Shown here piece after piece: positions 8,841-16,977 of a stretch of 55,227 bases of DNA (positions are counted from its first letter, which is position 1; each line of letters opens with the position of its first letter). Below the pieces are notes generated by a model. That model saw only the letters and a program-made list of their open reading frames with translations. It made no database searches and was not told the DNA's origin. Source of the stretch: Streptomyces hydrogenans (GTDB taxonomy: Bacteria; Actinomycetota; Actinomycetes; Streptomycetales; Streptomycetaceae); the NCBI RefSeq assembly GCF_014656075.1, contig NZ_BNBS01000052.1:1-55227 (forward strand), in the 5' to 3' direction. The translations under genes were made by a program, and so were the position numbers.

Positions 8841-8878
8841 AAGGGCGCCCCGCCGGATCTCTCCGGCGGGGCGCCCTT
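8841..8878. terminator. Bidirectional terminator between yqeY-like gene and PBP gene
   Basis: A perfect 17-bp inverted repeat, AAGGGCGCCCCGCCGGA and its complement, encloses loop TCTC. It lies between two convergent stop codons (8757 and 8891), so it can serve both strands. Confidence 0.85.
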
Positions 8879-8890
8879 CCTCGTGTCCGG

Positions 8891-11116
8891 CTAGCGGTTG
8901 CCGCGGCCGTTGCCGCGGCCCGGGTCCCCGCCCGTCAGGTCGGGGAGGGTGATGTCCGGGAAGGGGACGACCGGGCGGTCGGCCGGCTTGTCGTCCTCGC
9001 GGTCGCCGGGCTTGTCGTCCTCCGGCTTCTTCTTCTCCTTCGGCTTCTCCGCCCGCGGCACCTTCACGTCGACGAAGGACGGGGCGTCGGAGCCGAGCGC
9101 GCCGGTCATGGCGATCCGCCAGATCGGGCCCGGGAGGCAGCCACCACAGACCTTCTCGTAGTACTCGCCGCCGATGGTCAGGTCGAACATCTCGTCGCGC
9201 TTGCCGACGTCGTCACCGACCCAGACCGCGGTCGACAGGTCCGGGGTGTAGCCGACGAACCAGGCGTCCTTGCGGCCCTCGGTGGTACCGGTCTTGCCCG
9301 CGTTGTCCCGGTCGCTCAGGCCGGCCCGGGTACCGGTGCCGTCCTCGACCACGCCCTTCAGCATCTGGTTGATCGTGTCGGCGGTGTGGTCGGACATCGC
9401 GCGCGTGCACTTGGTCTGCGGCACGTTCAGCTTGTCGCCGTTGGCGGCCTTGATGGAGTCGATGACCACCGGGACGCAGTAGATGCCGCGGTTGGCGAAG
9501 GTCGCGTAGACGTTCGCCATGTCGAGCGGGGTGCTCTCCAGGGAACCGAGGGTCGCGGACGGGCTCTGCTTGATCGGCTTGCCCAGCTCGCGCTCGTAGC
9601 CGACCTTCTTCGCCATGGTCAGCGTCTCGCAGAGGCCGGCCATCTGCTCCAGCTTGGCGAAGTAGGTGTTGATCGACTTCCCGAGGGCGCTCGTCATGTC
9701 GTACGCCCCCTTCTCCGTCTTGAGCTCGTTCTGGACGGACCAGTCCGCGTAGCCGGACGGCTTGCCGTCGCAGCGCGTGTAGTCGCTCTCCTTCATCGAG
9801 ATCTTCCACGGCGTGTCGAAGCTCTGCGCGGGGCTCAGCCCCTTCTCCAGGGCCGCGGCCGCGGTGATCGGCTTGAAGGTCGAGCCGACCGGGAAGCCGT
9901 ACGTCGTGCCGCCCATCTTGCTGCCGACGGCGAGGTTCAGCGTGGTCTGGTGCTGCTTCTGGTCCAGGCCGTAGGGACGGGACTGGCTCATCGACAGGAC
10001 CTTGCCGGTGCCGGGCTGCACCTGGACGACGGCGGTCGCGACCCCGTCGTCCTTGTTGACCTTGGCCACCGCGGCCTCGTTCGCGGCCGCCTGCGCCTTC
10101 GGGTCGAGCGTGGTCCGGACGGTCAGACCGCCCAGGTTCCACAGCTTCTGCCGGTCCTCCGTGGTCTTGCCGAAGACCGGGTCGCTGAGGATCGTCTTGC
10201 GGACGTAGTCGCAGAAGAAGCCGGCGCCGTCCACGGCGGTGATGCAGCCGTTCCGCGGCGTCTTCACCTTCAGCTTGATCGGCGTGGCCTTGGCCTTGTC
10301 GAACTCGGCCTGGCTGATGTCGCCGACGTCCGCCATCCGCTGGAGGACGATGTTGCGCCGCTTGGTCGCTTCCTGGAGGTCGTTGATGGGGTCGAAGCGG
10401 CTCGGCGACTGCACCAGGCCTGCCATCATCGCGGACTCGCCCAGGGTCAGCTTGGCCGCGGGCTTGGAGAAGTAGCGCTGCGAGGCGGCCTCGATGCCGT
10501 ACGCCTGCTGCCCGAAGAACGTGATGTTGAGGTAGTTCTCCAGGATCTTCTTCTTGCCCAGCTCCTCCTCGACCTGGATCGCGTACTTCAGCTCGCGGAC
10601 CTTGCGGCCGATCGTCTGCTGGGTGGCCTGCGCGACCTTCTCCGGGTCGTCACCGGCCTCCTCGACGAAGACGTTCTTCACGTACTGCTGGGTGAGCGTG
10701 GAGGCGCCCTCGGAGACCCCGCCCGACTGCGCGTTCTTGTTGATGGCGCGCAGCACGCCCTTGAGGTCGATCGCCCCGTGCTCGTAGAAGCGCGCGTCCT
10801 CGATCGCGACGATCGCCTTCTGCATGTAGGGGGAGATCTTCTCCAGCGGCACCACCTTGCGGTCCCGGGAGTAGACGGTGGCGATCAGCCCGCCCTTGGA
10901 GTCCAGGATCGTGGTGCGCTGACTGAGCGGCGGGGTCTTCAGGTTGGAGGGGATCTCGTCGAATCCCTCGACCGTCCCCTTCGCCGCCAGACCCAGTGCG
11001 CCGGCCGCGGGCAGGGCGATGCCCGCCAGCACGGCTCCGGAGAGCACACTGACACCGAGGAACTTGGCGGCCTGCTGGGTCCCGGTCAGACCACCGCCCG
11101 AGCGCTTCTTTGCCAT
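8891..11116 (-). CDS. Class A penicillin-binding protein (transglycosylase/transpeptidase)
   Basis: A 741-residue bifunctional peptidoglycan synthase. It has a short cytoplasmic KKR stretch, a membrane helix (about 18-45), and a GT51 domain with EDARFYEHGAID (catalytic Glu about 106) and EGASTLTQQYVKN. The transpeptidase domain has S412-T-F-K, S481-I-N and K608-T-G motifs. The tail is rich in Lys, Glu and Pro and I see no PASTA domain. It polymerises and cross-links lipid II outside the membrane. It is divergent from wblA across 385 nt; the same pairing exists in mycobacteria (PonA2 beside WhiB4, from memory). Confidence 0.93.
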   Translation of the reverse strand: MAKKRSGGGLTGTQQAAKFLGVSVLSGAVLAGIALPAAGALGLAAKGTVEGFDEIPSNLKTPPLSQRTTILDSKGGLIATVYSRDRKVVPLEKISPYMQKAIVAIEDARFYEHGAIDLKGVLRAINKNAQSGGVSEGASTLTQQYVKNVFVEEAGDDPEKVAQATQQTIGRKVRELKYAIQVEEELGKKKILENYLNITFFGQQAYGIEAASQRYFSKPAAKLTLGESAMMAGLVQSPSRFDPINDLQEATKRRNIVLQRMADVGDISQAEFDKAKATPIKLKVKTPRNGCITAVDGAGFFCDYVRKTILSDPVFGKTTEDRQKLWNLGGLTVRTTLDPKAQAAANEAAVAKVNKDDGVATAVVQVQPGTGKVLSMSQSRPYGLDQKQHQTTLNLAVGSKMGGTTYGFPVGSTFKPITAAAALEKGLSPAQSFDTPWKISMKESDYTRCDGKPSGYADWSVQNELKTEKGAYDMTSALGKSINTYFAKLEQMAGLCETLTMAKKVGYERELGKPIKQSPSATLGSLESTPLDMANVYATFANRGIYCVPVVIDSIKAANGDKLNVPQTKCTRAMSDHTADTINQMLKGVVEDGTGTRAGLSDRDNAGKTGTTEGRKDAWFVGYTPDLSTAVWVGDDVGKRDEMFDLTIGGEYYEKVCGGCLPGPIWRIAMTGALGSDAPSFVDVKVPRAEKPKEKKKPEDDKPGDREDDKPADRPVVPFPDITLPDLTGGDPGRGNGRGNR

Positions 11117-11501
11117 GGGGGCAGCCTACGTTCTCAATCGCCGGACACACGTATATGCCTTGGCCTAAGCTGCTCCCAACTGTCACAGGAGTGCGGTCCG
11201 GCATCAACCCCCGTGCACGACATTCGCCTGATTTCCGGCATGAGTTCCGCGTCCCCGAATCCGCGGGAATCGTGTGCCCGATTCAGGTGCGTGTGTCGGG
11301 AAGTGCCCTATAACACACGCATGTCCTTCGCTCACTCCCCTGGGTGATCTGACGCACACGCATAGTCCGTTCGGGCCATTCAAGATTGGGCCCGAAGGGG
11401 GTGTTGCGCTGTCCCCGCCTTCCGTAACGTCCCAACTGGCAGCGGTGAATATGCCGCTGCCGCCGTGGGGGAGCCTCGATTCGGGAGAGGACGGCGCCGG
11501 T
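11117..11501 (+). promoter_or_regulatory. Divergent PBP/wblA regulatory region
   Basis: 385 nt with no gene and lower GC than its neighbours. It contains inverted repeats GAATCG/CGATTC (11267-11272, 11279-11284) and GCGTGTGT/ACACACGC (11289-11296, 11313-11320), with a candidate -10 TATAAC (11309-11314) inside the second. This would give wblA a leader of roughly 180 nt. wblA is a known developmental control point in Streptomyces; I could not find a clean BldD palindrome by eye. Confidence 0.5.
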
Positions 11502-11846
11502 ATGGGCTGGGTAGCTGACTGGAGTGCGCAGGCGGCCTGCCGCACTACCGATCCGGATGAACTTTTCGTGCAGGGAGCGGCACAGAACAGGGCAAAGGCG
11601 GTGTGCACCGGCTGCCCGGTACGCACCGAGTGCCTCGCCGACGCCCTGGACAACCGCGTGGAGTTCGGCGTGTGGGGAGGCATGACGGAGCGCGAGCGCC
11701 GCGCCCTGCTGCGCCGGCGCCCCACGGTCACCTCGTGGCGGCGGCTCCTGGAGACCGCCCGCACCGAGTACGAGCGCGGCGCGGGCCTGCTGCCCGTTGC
11801 CATGGACGACGACGCCACGTACGCGGAGTACGCCGCGGTCGGCTAG
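11502..11846 (+). CDS. wblA: WhiB-family iron-sulfur regulator WblA
   Basis: A 114-residue WhiB-like protein. Cysteines 13, 35, 38 and 44 (one Cys, then CTGC, then RTEC) ligate a [4Fe-4S] cluster, followed by GVWGG (56-60) and a basic RRRALLRRRP segment. The start at MGWVADW agrees with the S. coelicolor WblA I remember, although the frame is open further upstream. WblA is a redox-sensitive regulator that promotes sporulation and represses antibiotic synthesis in Streptomyces. Synteny (PBP on one side, ArsA-type ATPases on the other) supports WblA rather than another Wbl paralogue. Confidence 0.95.
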   Translation: MGWVADWSAQAACRTTDPDELFVQGAAQNRAKAVCTGCPVRTECLADALDNRVEFGVWGGMTERERRALLRRRPTVTSWRRLLETARTEYERGAGLLPVAMDDDATYAEYAAVG

Positions 11847-11895
11847 TCCGGCCGGACCGCCCGCCGTGGCGCGGGCCCTGCCGTGTGAGGTCCCG

Positions 11896-13323
11896 TCAGG
11901 ACCCGCCGCGCGGGGAGGAGAGGCGCTCACCGATGGCCCGCAGCCCGGCGAGGTCGTGCACATCGCCGGGCAGGGCGGCCACCTCGGTCACCGCCACCTC
12001 CGGGTGGAGGGCCGTGAAGCGGTCCCGCGTGCGCTGCTCGCGCGCGAGCACCCGCATCCGTTCGGCATGCAGCCGGAGCAGACCCGCGGTGAGACGCGCC
12101 AGATCCTGATCGGTGTCGGGGTCGGTGCCGTGCTCTTCGGTCACGTCGGCCGTGGGGGCGGCCTCCGGTGCGGCGGAAGGACGTGCGGCGGAAGGGCGTG
12201 CGGAGGAGTCGGCGGCGGTGGCGTGGTGCGACGGCTCGGACGACGTGGCCGGGACGCCACGCAGTCCAGTCTTCCCGGGCCCCCGATCCCCCATGCGGCC
12301 CTCCTCAAGATTTTCCGCGGCCGCCCGCGCCCGCTCGGCCGACAGCCCCGCCGCGCCGCTGCCGTGGACCCGGTTGAGGACCAGACCGGCCAGCGGCATG
12401 CCCTCCGCGGCCAGCCGTTCCACGAAGTACGCCGCCTCCCGCAGCGCGTCCCGCTCCGGCGCCGCGACCACCAGGAAGGCCGTGCCCGGCGCCTGGAGCA
12501 GCCGGTACGTGGCGTCCGCCCGCGTCCGGAAGCCTCCGAACATCGTGTCCATCGCGGCGACGAAGGTCTGCACGTCCCCCAGGAACTGACCGCCGAGCAG
12601 CTTCCCCAGCGTCCCCGACATCATCGACATGCCGACGTTGAGGAACTTCATCCCCGCCCGGCCGCCCACCTTCGCCGGGGCCATCAGCAGCTTGATGAAC
12701 TTCCCGTCCAGGAAGGAGCCCAGCCGCTTCGGCGCGTCCAGGAAGTCCAGCGCCGAACGGGACGGCGGGGTGTCGACGATGATCAGGTCCCACTCGTCCC
12801 GCGCCCGGAGCTGGCCCAGCTTCTCCATCGCCATGTACTCCTGCGTACCGGCGAAACCGGCCGACAGGGACTGGTAGAAGGGGTTCTCCAGGATCGCCCG
12901 CGCCCGCGCGGGATCGGCGTGCGCCTCGACGATCTCGTCGAAGGTCCGCTTCATGTCCAGCATCATGGCGTGCAGCTCACCGCCGTCCGAGCCCTTGATG
13001 CCGTCGACCTTGCGCGGGGTGTTGTCCAGCGCGTCGATGCCCATCGACTGGGCCAGCCGGCGCGCCGGGTCGATGGTGAGGACCACCACCCGTCGCCCCC
13101 GCTCCGCCGCTCGCACGCCCAGCGCCGCCGCCGTGGTCGTCTTGCCGACGCCGCCCGAGCCGCAGCACACGATGATCCGGGTGCCCCGGTCGTCGAGGAT
13201 CGGGTCGATCTCCAGGGCGGGCACGGCGTCGAGGCCGCCCGCGCCGACGGCCGTCCCCTCCACCGCCTCGCGGTTCCGCTCCGGCACGGGCGTCCTCTCC
13301 GGCCCGGGGGTCCGCTCCGTCAC
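11896..13323 (-). CDS. ArsA/Get3-type ATPase, second of a tandem pair
   Basis: A 475-residue P-loop ATPase. The deviant Walker A reads CGSGGVGKTT (about 54-63): the catalytic Lys61 is present, but the signature lysine of the KGGxGKT form is replaced by Ser56. Switch regions TIDPARRLAQ and VDTPPSRSALDFLDAP match the ArsA/Get3 family, as does the met-rich GMKFLNVGMSMMSG helical insert. After about residue 340 a low-complexity Ser/Ala/Pro linker leads to a basic helical tail. GTG at 13323 overlaps the TGA of the preceding gene (GTGA), so translation is coupled. I recall the mycobacterial pair Rv3679/Rv3680 forming a heterodimer. Confidence 0.88.
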   Translation of the reverse strand: MTERTPGPERTPVPERNREAVEGTAVGAGGLDAVPALEIDPILDDRGTRIIVCCGSGGVGKTTTAAALGVRAAERGRRVVVLTIDPARRLAQSMGIDALDNTPRKVDGIKGSDGGELHAMMLDMKRTFDEIVEAHADPARARAILENPFYQSLSAGFAGTQEYMAMEKLGQLRARDEWDLIIVDTPPSRSALDFLDAPKRLGSFLDGKFIKLLMAPAKVGGRAGMKFLNVGMSMMSGTLGKLLGGQFLGDVQTFVAAMDTMFGGFRTRADATYRLLQAPGTAFLVVAAPERDALREAAYFVERLAAEGMPLAGLVLNRVHGSGAAGLSAERARAAAENLEEGRMGDRGPGKTGLRGVPATSSEPSHHATAADSSARPSAARPSAAPEAAPTADVTEEHGTDPDTDQDLARLTAGLLRLHAERMRVLAREQRTRDRFTALHPEVAVTEVAALPGDVHDLAGLRAIGERLSSPRGGS

Positions 13324-14285
13324 GCCGCACCCACCCCTTGCCTCCGCAGTTCCTTCGCCAGCCGGTAGAGACCCGCGATGTCCGCCCCGTCGCCCAGATA
13401 CGGCAGCTCGTACGCGGGCAGGCCGATGCCGTCCAGGACCGCCCGCTGCTCCCGCTCCAGCTCCACCCGGCGGGCGTGCTCGGCGGCCTGGTCGAGCAGC
13501 GGCTCCACCAGCGCGGCGCCGCCCGTCACCCCGGCCGACACCAGGGTCCGCGCGATCGCCTCGCGGTGGTCTCCGGAGGCGGCCCGCACCGCCGCCTCGT
13601 CCAGCACCTGCGGGCGGACCATGTTCACCACCACCCGGCCCACCGGCAGCCCCGCGGCGCGCAGTTCGGCGATGCCGTCCGCCGTCTCCTGGACCGGCAT
13701 CTCCTCCAGGAGGGTCACCAGGTGCACCGCCGTGTCGGGGGACTTGAGGACCTTCATGACGGCCTGCGCCTGGTTGTGTATCGGGCCGATCCTGGCCAGC
13801 CCGGCCACCTCGTCGTTCACGTTGAGGAAGCGGGTGATGCGGCCGGTCGGCGGCGCGTCCATCACCACGTGGTCGTAGGCCGGGTGGCCGTCCCGCTCCC
13901 GCCGCCGGACCGCCTCGCACGCCTTCCCGGTGAGCAGGACGTCCCGCACCCCCGGGGCTATCGTCGTCGCGAAGTCGATCGCCCCGAGCTTCTTCAGGGC
14001 CCGGCCGGCGCCGCCCAGTTTGTAGAACATCTGGAGGTAGTCGAGGAGGGCGCGCTCGGCGTCGATCGCCAGCGCGTACACCTCGCCGCCGCCCGGAGCC
14101 ACGGCGATCTTGCGCTCCTCGTAGGGAAGCGCCTCCGTCTCGAAGAGCTGTGCGATGCCCTGTCTGCCTTCGACCTCGACGAGGAGCGTGCGCTTCCCCT
14201 CCGTCGCGAGGGCGAGGGCGAGGGCGGCGGCGACCGTCGTCTTACCGGTACCGCCCTTGCCGCTGACGACCTGGAGCCTGCTCAC
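13320..14285 (-). CDS. ArsA/Get3-type ATPase, first of a tandem pair
   Basis: A 321-residue deviant-Walker-A ATPase. SRLQVVSGKGGTGKTTVAAA holds both the signature Lys (about 10) and the Walker Lys (about 15), followed by EVEGRQGIAQLFE and MDAPPTGRITRFL (switch II). The family couples ATP-driven dimer closure to moving anions or hydrophobic membrane-protein segments. GTG at 14285 (MSRLQV) is preferred over 14303 because it places the P-loop at the usual distance. It is translationally coupled to the downstream ATPase gene, and its divergent neighbour is the DUF4177 gene. Confidence 0.88.
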   Translation of the reverse strand: MSRLQVVSGKGGTGKTTVAAALALALATEGKRTLLVEVEGRQGIAQLFETEALPYEERKIAVAPGGGEVYALAIDAERALLDYLQMFYKLGGAGRALKKLGAIDFATTIAPGVRDVLLTGKACEAVRRRERDGHPAYDHVVMDAPPTGRITRFLNVNDEVAGLARIGPIHNQAQAVMKVLKSPDTAVHLVTLLEEMPVQETADGIAELRAAGLPVGRVVVNMVRPQVLDEAAVRAASGDHREAIARTLVSAGVTGGAALVEPLLDQAAEHARRVELEREQRAVLDGIGLPAYELPYLGDGADIAGLYRLAKELRRQGVGAA

Positions 14286-14395
14286 GCTGTCGAGCCTAAC
14301 CACTGGCGGGCCCGCGCAATCAGCGGACCGCCCCGGAGAAGCCCCCGAGCCCGGACCCTAGGGGGAGCCTCGGCGGAGCACCCCGCCGCAGCGGC

Positions 14396-14401
14396 TACAG
14401 T
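14396..14401 (+). promoter_or_regulatory. Candidate -10 element of the DUF4177 gene (leaderless)
   Basis: TACAGT lies 7 nt before the ATG at 14409, so transcription would begin at or next to the start codon. No ribosome-binding site is visible, which is consistent with a leaderless mRNA. Confidence 0.45.
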
Positions 14402-14408
14402 CGGGCCC

Positions 14409-14564
14409 ATGACCAAGTGGGAGTACGTCACGGTGCCGCTTCTGGTGCACGCGACCAAGCAGATTCTCGACAACTGGGGCCAGGACGGCTGGGAGCTCGT
14501 CCAGGTCGTGCCCGGGCCCAACCCGGAGCAGCTCGTGGCCTACATGAAGCGGCCCCAGTCGTGA
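14409..14564 (+). CDS. DUF4177 small protein
   Basis: A 51-residue protein, MTKWEYVTVPL...ILDNWGQDGWELVQVVPGP, which is the compact DUF4177 pattern (two strands, a helix and the DGWELV strand). The function is unknown. It is too short for many gene finders, but its position (divergent from the ArsA-type pair and overlapping the RidA gene start by GTGA) is conserved; mycobacteria have a protein of the same size here (recalled as Rv3678A). Confidence 0.85.
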   Translation: MTKWEYVTVPLLVHATKQILDNWGQDGWELVQVVPGPNPEQLVAYMKRPQS

Positions 14565-15031
14565 GCGGGGCCGTCGAGGCGCGGATCGCCGAGCTGGGCC
14601 TGAAGCTGCCCGAGGTCGTCCCGCCGCTCGCCGCCTACCAGCCGGCCGTGCAGTCCGGCGTGTACGTCTACACCTCGGGCCAGCTCCCGATGGTGGAGGG
14701 CAAGCTTCCGGTGACCGGCAAGGTCGGCGCCGAGGTGACCGCCGAGGAGGCCAAGGCCCTCGCCGCCACCTGCGCGCTGAACGCGCTCGCGGCCGTGAAG
14801 TCGGTCGCCGGTGACCTCGACCGGATCAAGCGGGTCGTGAAGGTCGTCGGCTTCGTCGCCTCCGCCGCGGACTTCACCGGCCAGCCCGGCGTCATCAACG
14901 GTGCCAGCGAGCTGCTCGGCGAGATCCTCGGCGACAAGGGCGTGCACGCCCGCAGCGCCGTCGGCGTCACCGTCCTGCCGCTCGACGCCCCCGTCGAGGT
15001 CGAGGTCCAGGTCGAGCTGACCTCGGCCTGA
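14561..15031 (+). CDS. RidA/YjgF-family protein
   Basis: A 156-residue RidA-family protein (Rid proteins hydrolyse reactive enamines and imines produced by PLP enzymes). Family features are VYTSGQLPMVEGKL, a central ALNALAAVKSVAGDLDRI and VGFVASAADF, and the C-terminal VHARSAVGVTVLPLDAPVEVEV, which contains the R-S/T-x-V-G-V active-site segment. The GTG at 14561 overlaps the stop of the DUF4177 gene, so the two are cotranslated. A strong hairpin at 15093-15125 ends the unit. Confidence 0.88.
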   Translation: MSGAVEARIAELGLKLPEVVPPLAAYQPAVQSGVYVYTSGQLPMVEGKLPVTGKVGAEVTAEEAKALAATCALNALAAVKSVAGDLDRIKRVVKVVGFVASAADFTGQPGVINGASELLGEILGDKGVHARSAVGVTVLPLDAPVEVEVQVELTSA

Positions 15032-15092
15032 TCCGGCCGCCACGCGCGCGTGGCCGCCGTCGGCGGAGCCCGTACCGGGCCGTCCGTACGCG

Positions 15093-15125
15093 GAGCCGGC
15101 TGCCCCTCACCGGGGCGGCCGGCTC
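15093..15125 (+). terminator. Terminator after the RidA gene
   Basis: 14-bp arms GAGCCGGCTGCCCC and GGGGCGGCCGGCTC (one G-U) enclose a 5-nt loop, followed by TCTCGTG. A 16-nt palindrome, GCCACGCGCGCGTGGC, lies just upstream near 15040-15055. Confidence 0.7.
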
Positions 15126-15148
15126 TCGTGCATTGCGTTCGTTGCGCA

Positions 15149-15154
15149 TAGCAT
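15149..15154 (+). promoter_or_regulatory. Candidate -10 element of the Nudix gene (leaderless)
   Basis: TAGCAT ends 6 nt before the ATG at 15161. This fits a TANNNT -10 with transcription starting at the initiation codon; no Shine-Dalgarno sequence is present. Confidence 0.4.
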
Positions 15155-15160
15155 CCGCCC

Positions 15161-16024
15161 ATGTCGAATGGTCAGTGGTACCCGCCGGAATGGCCCGACC
15201 GCATCCGCGCCCTCGCCGCCGGCGAGCTGGTGCCCGTGACGCCCCGGCGCGCCGCCACGGTGCTGCTGCTGCGCGACGCGGACACCGGCCCCGAGGTCCA
15301 CATGCTGCGCCGCCGCACCTCCATGGCCTTCGCCGGCGGGGCGTACGCCTACCCCGGCGGCGGCGTCGACCCGCGCGACGAGCAGCCGGTGCGCTGGGCC
15401 GGCCCGGCCCTGGAGGAGTGGGCGGAGCGGCTCGGCCTCGACGACCCCGCGCAGGCCCAGGCCGTGGTCTGCGCCGCCGTCCGCGAGACCTTCGAGGAGG
15501 CGGGCGTGCTGCTCGCCGGCGAGACCCCGGACACCGTCGTCGGCGACACCACCGGCGAGGACTGGGAGCGCGACCGGCGGGCGCTGGTCGCCCACGAGCT
15601 GTCCTTCGCCGACTTCCTCGACCGGCGCGGCCTCGTGCTCCGCTCCGACCTGCTCGGCGCGTGGGCCCGCTGGATCACCCCCGAGTTCGAGCAGCGCCGG
15701 TACGACACCTGGTTCTTCGTGGCCCTCCTGCCGGCCGGGCAGCGCACCCGGGACGTCTCCGGCGAGGCCGACCGCACCGTCTGGACCCGCCCGGCCGACG
15801 CCGCGGCCGGCTACGACCGGGGCGAGCTGACCATGATGCCGCCGACCATCGCGACCCTCCGGTCCCTCCAGCCCTGCGCCACGGCCGCCGAGGCCCTGAC
15901 GGCGGCCGGGAAGCAGTCCCTGACGCCGGTCCTCGCGCGGGCGCGCGTGGAGGGCGGCCAGGTGGTGCTCACCTGGCCCGGGCACGACGAGTTCACCAAG
16001 CGGGTCGGGGGGGACGCCTCGTGA
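15161..16024 (+). CDS. Nudix hydrolase with split Nudix box
   Basis: A 287-residue Nudix protein. The substrate strand AYAYPGGGVDPRDE and the catalytic helix VRETFEEAGVLL are present, but about 40 residues separate the glycine-rich part from the RETFEEAG helix, as in NUDT19/RP2-type proteins. RETFEEAG keeps the metal-binding glutamates. It probably hydrolyses a nucleoside-diphosphate-linked substrate, possibly a CoA ester. The MBL-fold gene starts inside its stop codon (GTGA), so the two are coupled. Confidence 0.85.
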   Translation: MSNGQWYPPEWPDRIRALAAGELVPVTPRRAATVLLLRDADTGPEVHMLRRRTSMAFAGGAYAYPGGGVDPRDEQPVRWAGPALEEWAERLGLDDPAQAQAVVCAAVRETFEEAGVLLAGETPDTVVGDTTGEDWERDRRALVAHELSFADFLDRRGLVLRSDLLGAWARWITPEFEQRRYDTWFFVALLPAGQRTRDVSGEADRTVWTRPADAAAGYDRGELTMMPPTIATLRSLQPCATAAEALTAAGKQSLTPVLARARVEGGQVVLTWPGHDEFTKRVGGDAS

Positions 16025-16851
16025 CCGACGCCGCCGCGCTGCCGGGCCAGCCGCGCGGGCTGGTCACCTCCGGGCCCGCGACCGAGCGGGCGGTGAACGT
16101 GCTCGCGCCCAACCCGTCCGCCATGACCCTCGACGGCACCAACACCTGGCTGCTCTTCGAGCCCGGCTCCTCCCTGGCCGTCGCCGTCGACCCCGGCCCG
16201 CTCGACGAGGGCCACCTCCGGCACGTGATCGACACCGCCGAGAAGCTGGGCAAGCGGATCGCGCTGACCCTGCTGACGCACGGTCACCCGGACCACGCCG
16301 AGGGCGCGGGCCGCTTCGCCGAGCTGACCGGCACCTCGGTCCGCGCGCTCGACCCGGCGCTCCGCCTCGGCGACGAGGGCCTGGGCGAGGGCGACGCGGT
16401 CACCGTCGGCGGCCTGGAGCTGCGGGTGGTGCCGACGCCCGGCCACACCTCCGACTCGCTCTCCTTCCACCTGCCCGCCGACCGCGCGGTGCTCACCGGC
16501 GACACGATCCTGGGGCGCGGCACGACGATGGTGGCGCACCCCGACGGGCGCCTGGGCGACTACCTGGACTCGCTGCGGCGGCTGCGCTCGCTGACCGTCG
16601 ACGACGGCGTCCACACGGTCCTGCCGGGCCACGGGCCGGTCCTGGAGGACGCCCAGGGGGCCGTCGACTTCTATCTGGCGCACCGCGCGGGCCGGCTGGC
16701 CCAGGTGGAGGCCGCGGTGGCGCTCGGGCACCGGACGGCGCCGGAGGTCGTGGCGCACGTGTACGCGGACGTCCACCGCTCGCTGTGGCCCGCGGCAGAA
16801 CTGTCCGTACGGGCGCAGCTGGAGTACCTCCGGGAGCGCGGCGCGATCTGA
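16021..16851 (+). CDS. Metallo-beta-lactamase-fold hydrolase (LACTB2-like)
   Basis: A 276-residue MBL-fold enzyme. The zinc ligands are in LLTHGHPDHAEG (HxHxDH), PGHTSDS, TGDTILG and PGHGP; NPSAMTLDGTNTWLL near residue 35 is the N-terminal strand typical of the LACTB2/glyoxalase-II-like group. The C-terminal helices (RAGRLAQVEAAVALG...) resemble the LACTB2 winged-helix region. LACTB2 itself is a ribonuclease, so RNA or thioester hydrolysis are both possible. It is not a resistance-type beta-lactamase. Translation is coupled to the upstream Nudix gene. Confidence 0.86.
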   Translation: MTDAAALPGQPRGLVTSGPATERAVNVLAPNPSAMTLDGTNTWLLFEPGSSLAVAVDPGPLDEGHLRHVIDTAEKLGKRIALTLLTHGHPDHAEGAGRFAELTGTSVRALDPALRLGDEGLGEGDAVTVGGLELRVVPTPGHTSDSLSFHLPADRAVLTGDTILGRGTTMVAHPDGRLGDYLDSLRRLRSLTVDDGVHTVLPGHGPVLEDAQGAVDFYLAHRAGRLAQVEAAVALGHRTAPEVVAHVYADVHRSLWPAAELSVRAQLEYLRERGAI

Positions 16852-16977
16852 CGCGACGAGCCGGGACCCCGGGCGGCCCCTCCCGGGGAACCCCGACCGG
16901 GACCCCGGGAACCCTGCGGCTCCCCCGAGTGTCTTACGCTCCGCTTACATCAGGCCGCAGCTCTCGGGGGAATGCCC

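Noticed and set aside
16021..16851. Antibiotic-resistance beta-lactamase
   Set aside because: The MBL fold and LACTB2-like N-terminus and helices indicate a housekeeping hydrolase; there is no signal peptide.
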